Positions 63,245 to 64,000 of a DNA stretch of 64,000 bases are shown here, piece by piece. A program made the translations under genes and the position numbers. Below the pieces are notes generated by a model. It saw only the letters and a program-made list of their open reading frames with translations. It made no database searches and was not told where the DNA came from. This DNA is from Oscillatoriales cyanobacterium. Its GTDB lineage: Bacteria; Cyanobacteriota; Cyanobacteriia; Cyanobacteriales; Microcoleaceae. Numbering within the stretch: position 1 is the first letter of the stretch; each line of letters begins with the position of its first letter. The stretch spans positions 109,336 through 173,335 of the forward strand of contig RDXX01000011.1 in the NCBI GenBank assembly GCA_004292955.1, read 5' to 3'.

Positions 63245-64000
63245 CTACCCAATTCTTAAGGCTGCATCGCCAGTGGGTAGGTCATTAGGACGAGGAACAA
63301 TCGGAGACAAAGGAATTGCAAAAACTGCATTTCTGACGGAATCGACAGTAGCATTTTTTACAATAGCAGGAGACCCAGCTAAGTTAATTAAAGTATCGCT
63401 GCCAGATTGAGTGAATGTGGTATCCGATAATTTTCCTGTCAAAGCAATGCGATCGCCTTCACCTGGTTTAAAATCAAGTATTGTATGATTCGTTGGGAGT
63501 AGCAGAATAAAAGGCAGACTCGCAGGATCGACTCCGACCAAAACAAAAGTATCTGCACCACTACCTCCGGTGAGAGTATCGTTGCCTGTATCCCCAATCA
63601 AAATATCATTGCCATCGCCACCATTTAAGACATCATTCCCTTGCCCACCCCGTAAAAAGTCGTTACCAGCATCGCCATTAAGAGTATCGTCGCCGAAATT
63701 TCCGTTGATAATATCGTTGCCAACACCACCGCTAATTAAGTCGCTACCTTTGCCACCTCTGAGAAAATCGTCGCCTGCTTCCCCGGTGATAGTGTCGTTG
63801 CCTTTGCCGCCGTTGATGGCATCATCAATCGATGAACCGATAATGCGATCGTTGGCGCTACCTCCGCGCACGCCGCTGGGGTTTTGCTGAGAGTCTTGGG
63901 CAGTGACTTGATAGTTGTTCGGCGTATTAGGCAAGTTGAGCGATCGCAAAGGCAGATTTACAAAATTAGTATTATTCACAAAACTATTCAACACAGAAGG
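63245..64000 (-). CDS. RTX (hemolysin-type calcium-binding repeat) protein, 5' end at window edge
   Basis: At least 249 residues; the frame is open to the window edge upstream of a possible GTG at 63994, so the true start may lie outside. Residues 45-155 are GGxGNDxL nonapeptides (GGKGNDTITGEAGDDFLRGGKG…). A C-terminal cap follows (ADTFVLVGVDPASLPF…ILDFKPGEGDRIALTGKLS…), related to that of the gene at 24921. Third RTX gene in the window, all without adjacent type I secretion genes. Confidence 0.85.
   Translation of the reverse strand, partial: PSVLNSFVNNTNFVNLPLRSLNLPNTPNNYQVTAQDSQQNPSGVRGGSANDRIIGSSIDDAINGGKGNDTITGEAGDDFLRGGKGSDLISGGVGNDIINGNFGDDTLNGDAGNDFLRGGQGNDVLNGGDGNDILIGDTGNDTLTGGSGADTFVLVGVDPASLPFILLLPTNHTILDFKPGEGDRIALTGKLSDTTFTQSGSDTLINLAGSPAIVKNATVDSVRNAVFAIPLSPIVPRPNDLPTGDAALRIG

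Overview
The window looks like the chromosome of a filamentous, Oscillatoriales-type cyanobacterium (Microcoleus/Oscillatoria/Tychonema-like). The evidence is the very frequent HIP1 octamer GCGATCGC, cyanobacterium-specific families (NtcA, DUF1830, DUF3084, DUF3352, DesB, a PPOX-type flavoprotein), a tocopherol-cyclase-like gene, and many heptanucleotide tandem arrays and small palindromic repeats. No rRNA, tRNA or CRISPR array was recognised. The species call is an inference.

Layout. 1-7.9 kb: an accessory, all-plus-strand stretch of small enzymes from resistance or detoxification families (three GNAT acetyltransferases, a VOC protein, a RibD/DHFR-like reductase, an APH-type kinase, an AlkC-like protein). 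One GNAT gene is cut by an IS200/IS605-type tnpB element whose removal restores the frame exactly. 8-17 kb: housekeeping genes (WecG/TagA-type glycosyltransferase, large GH15-like protein, hisB, fabI, ntcA, DUF3084 protein). 17.1-18.9 kb: a cassette with an FGE-sulfatase/C-type-lectin-fold gene, bracketed by inverted copies of a 59-bp promoter-like repeat and inserted between the DUF3084 gene and a RuvX/YqgF-like gene. 19-25 kb: two PD-(D/E)XK-type proteins, a B12-binding-type radical SAM protein, a DUF1830 protein and a membrane protein. 25-32.6 kb: two RTX proteins, a BTAD/SARP-like regulator and a 1225-aa NB-ARC/WD40 protein. 32.7-42 kb: desB, purF, purL, a second FGE protein, and a short gene pair with a retropepsin-like protein.

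43.4-48.8 kb: an A+T-rich three-gene operon of two large dynamin-like GTPases separated by a 187-aa protein of unknown family. This is the best candidate for an undescribed (possibly defence or membrane-remodelling) system. 49-64 kb: a Uma2 remnant, a second QQGL-repeat protein, a DUF3352 protein, penicillin-binding protein 2, a second tnpB element with an A6-tract frameshift, cysE, a PPOX flavoprotein, a tocopherol-cyclase-like gene, a pentapeptide-repeat protein, a TPR protein and a third RTX protein running off the window end.

Repeats are the main non-coding theme. There are eight copies of a ~63-bp palindrome with ends GTAGGGTGCGTCGC, three copies of the 59-bp promoter-like element, two TA-flanked MITEs, a three-level nested palindrome, and about ten tandem arrays that all have a 7-bp unit. 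Repeat-derived sequence also appears to have entered coding genes in frame (purL and the NB-ARC/WD40 gene). All functional statements come from reading motifs by eye; no database search was run.
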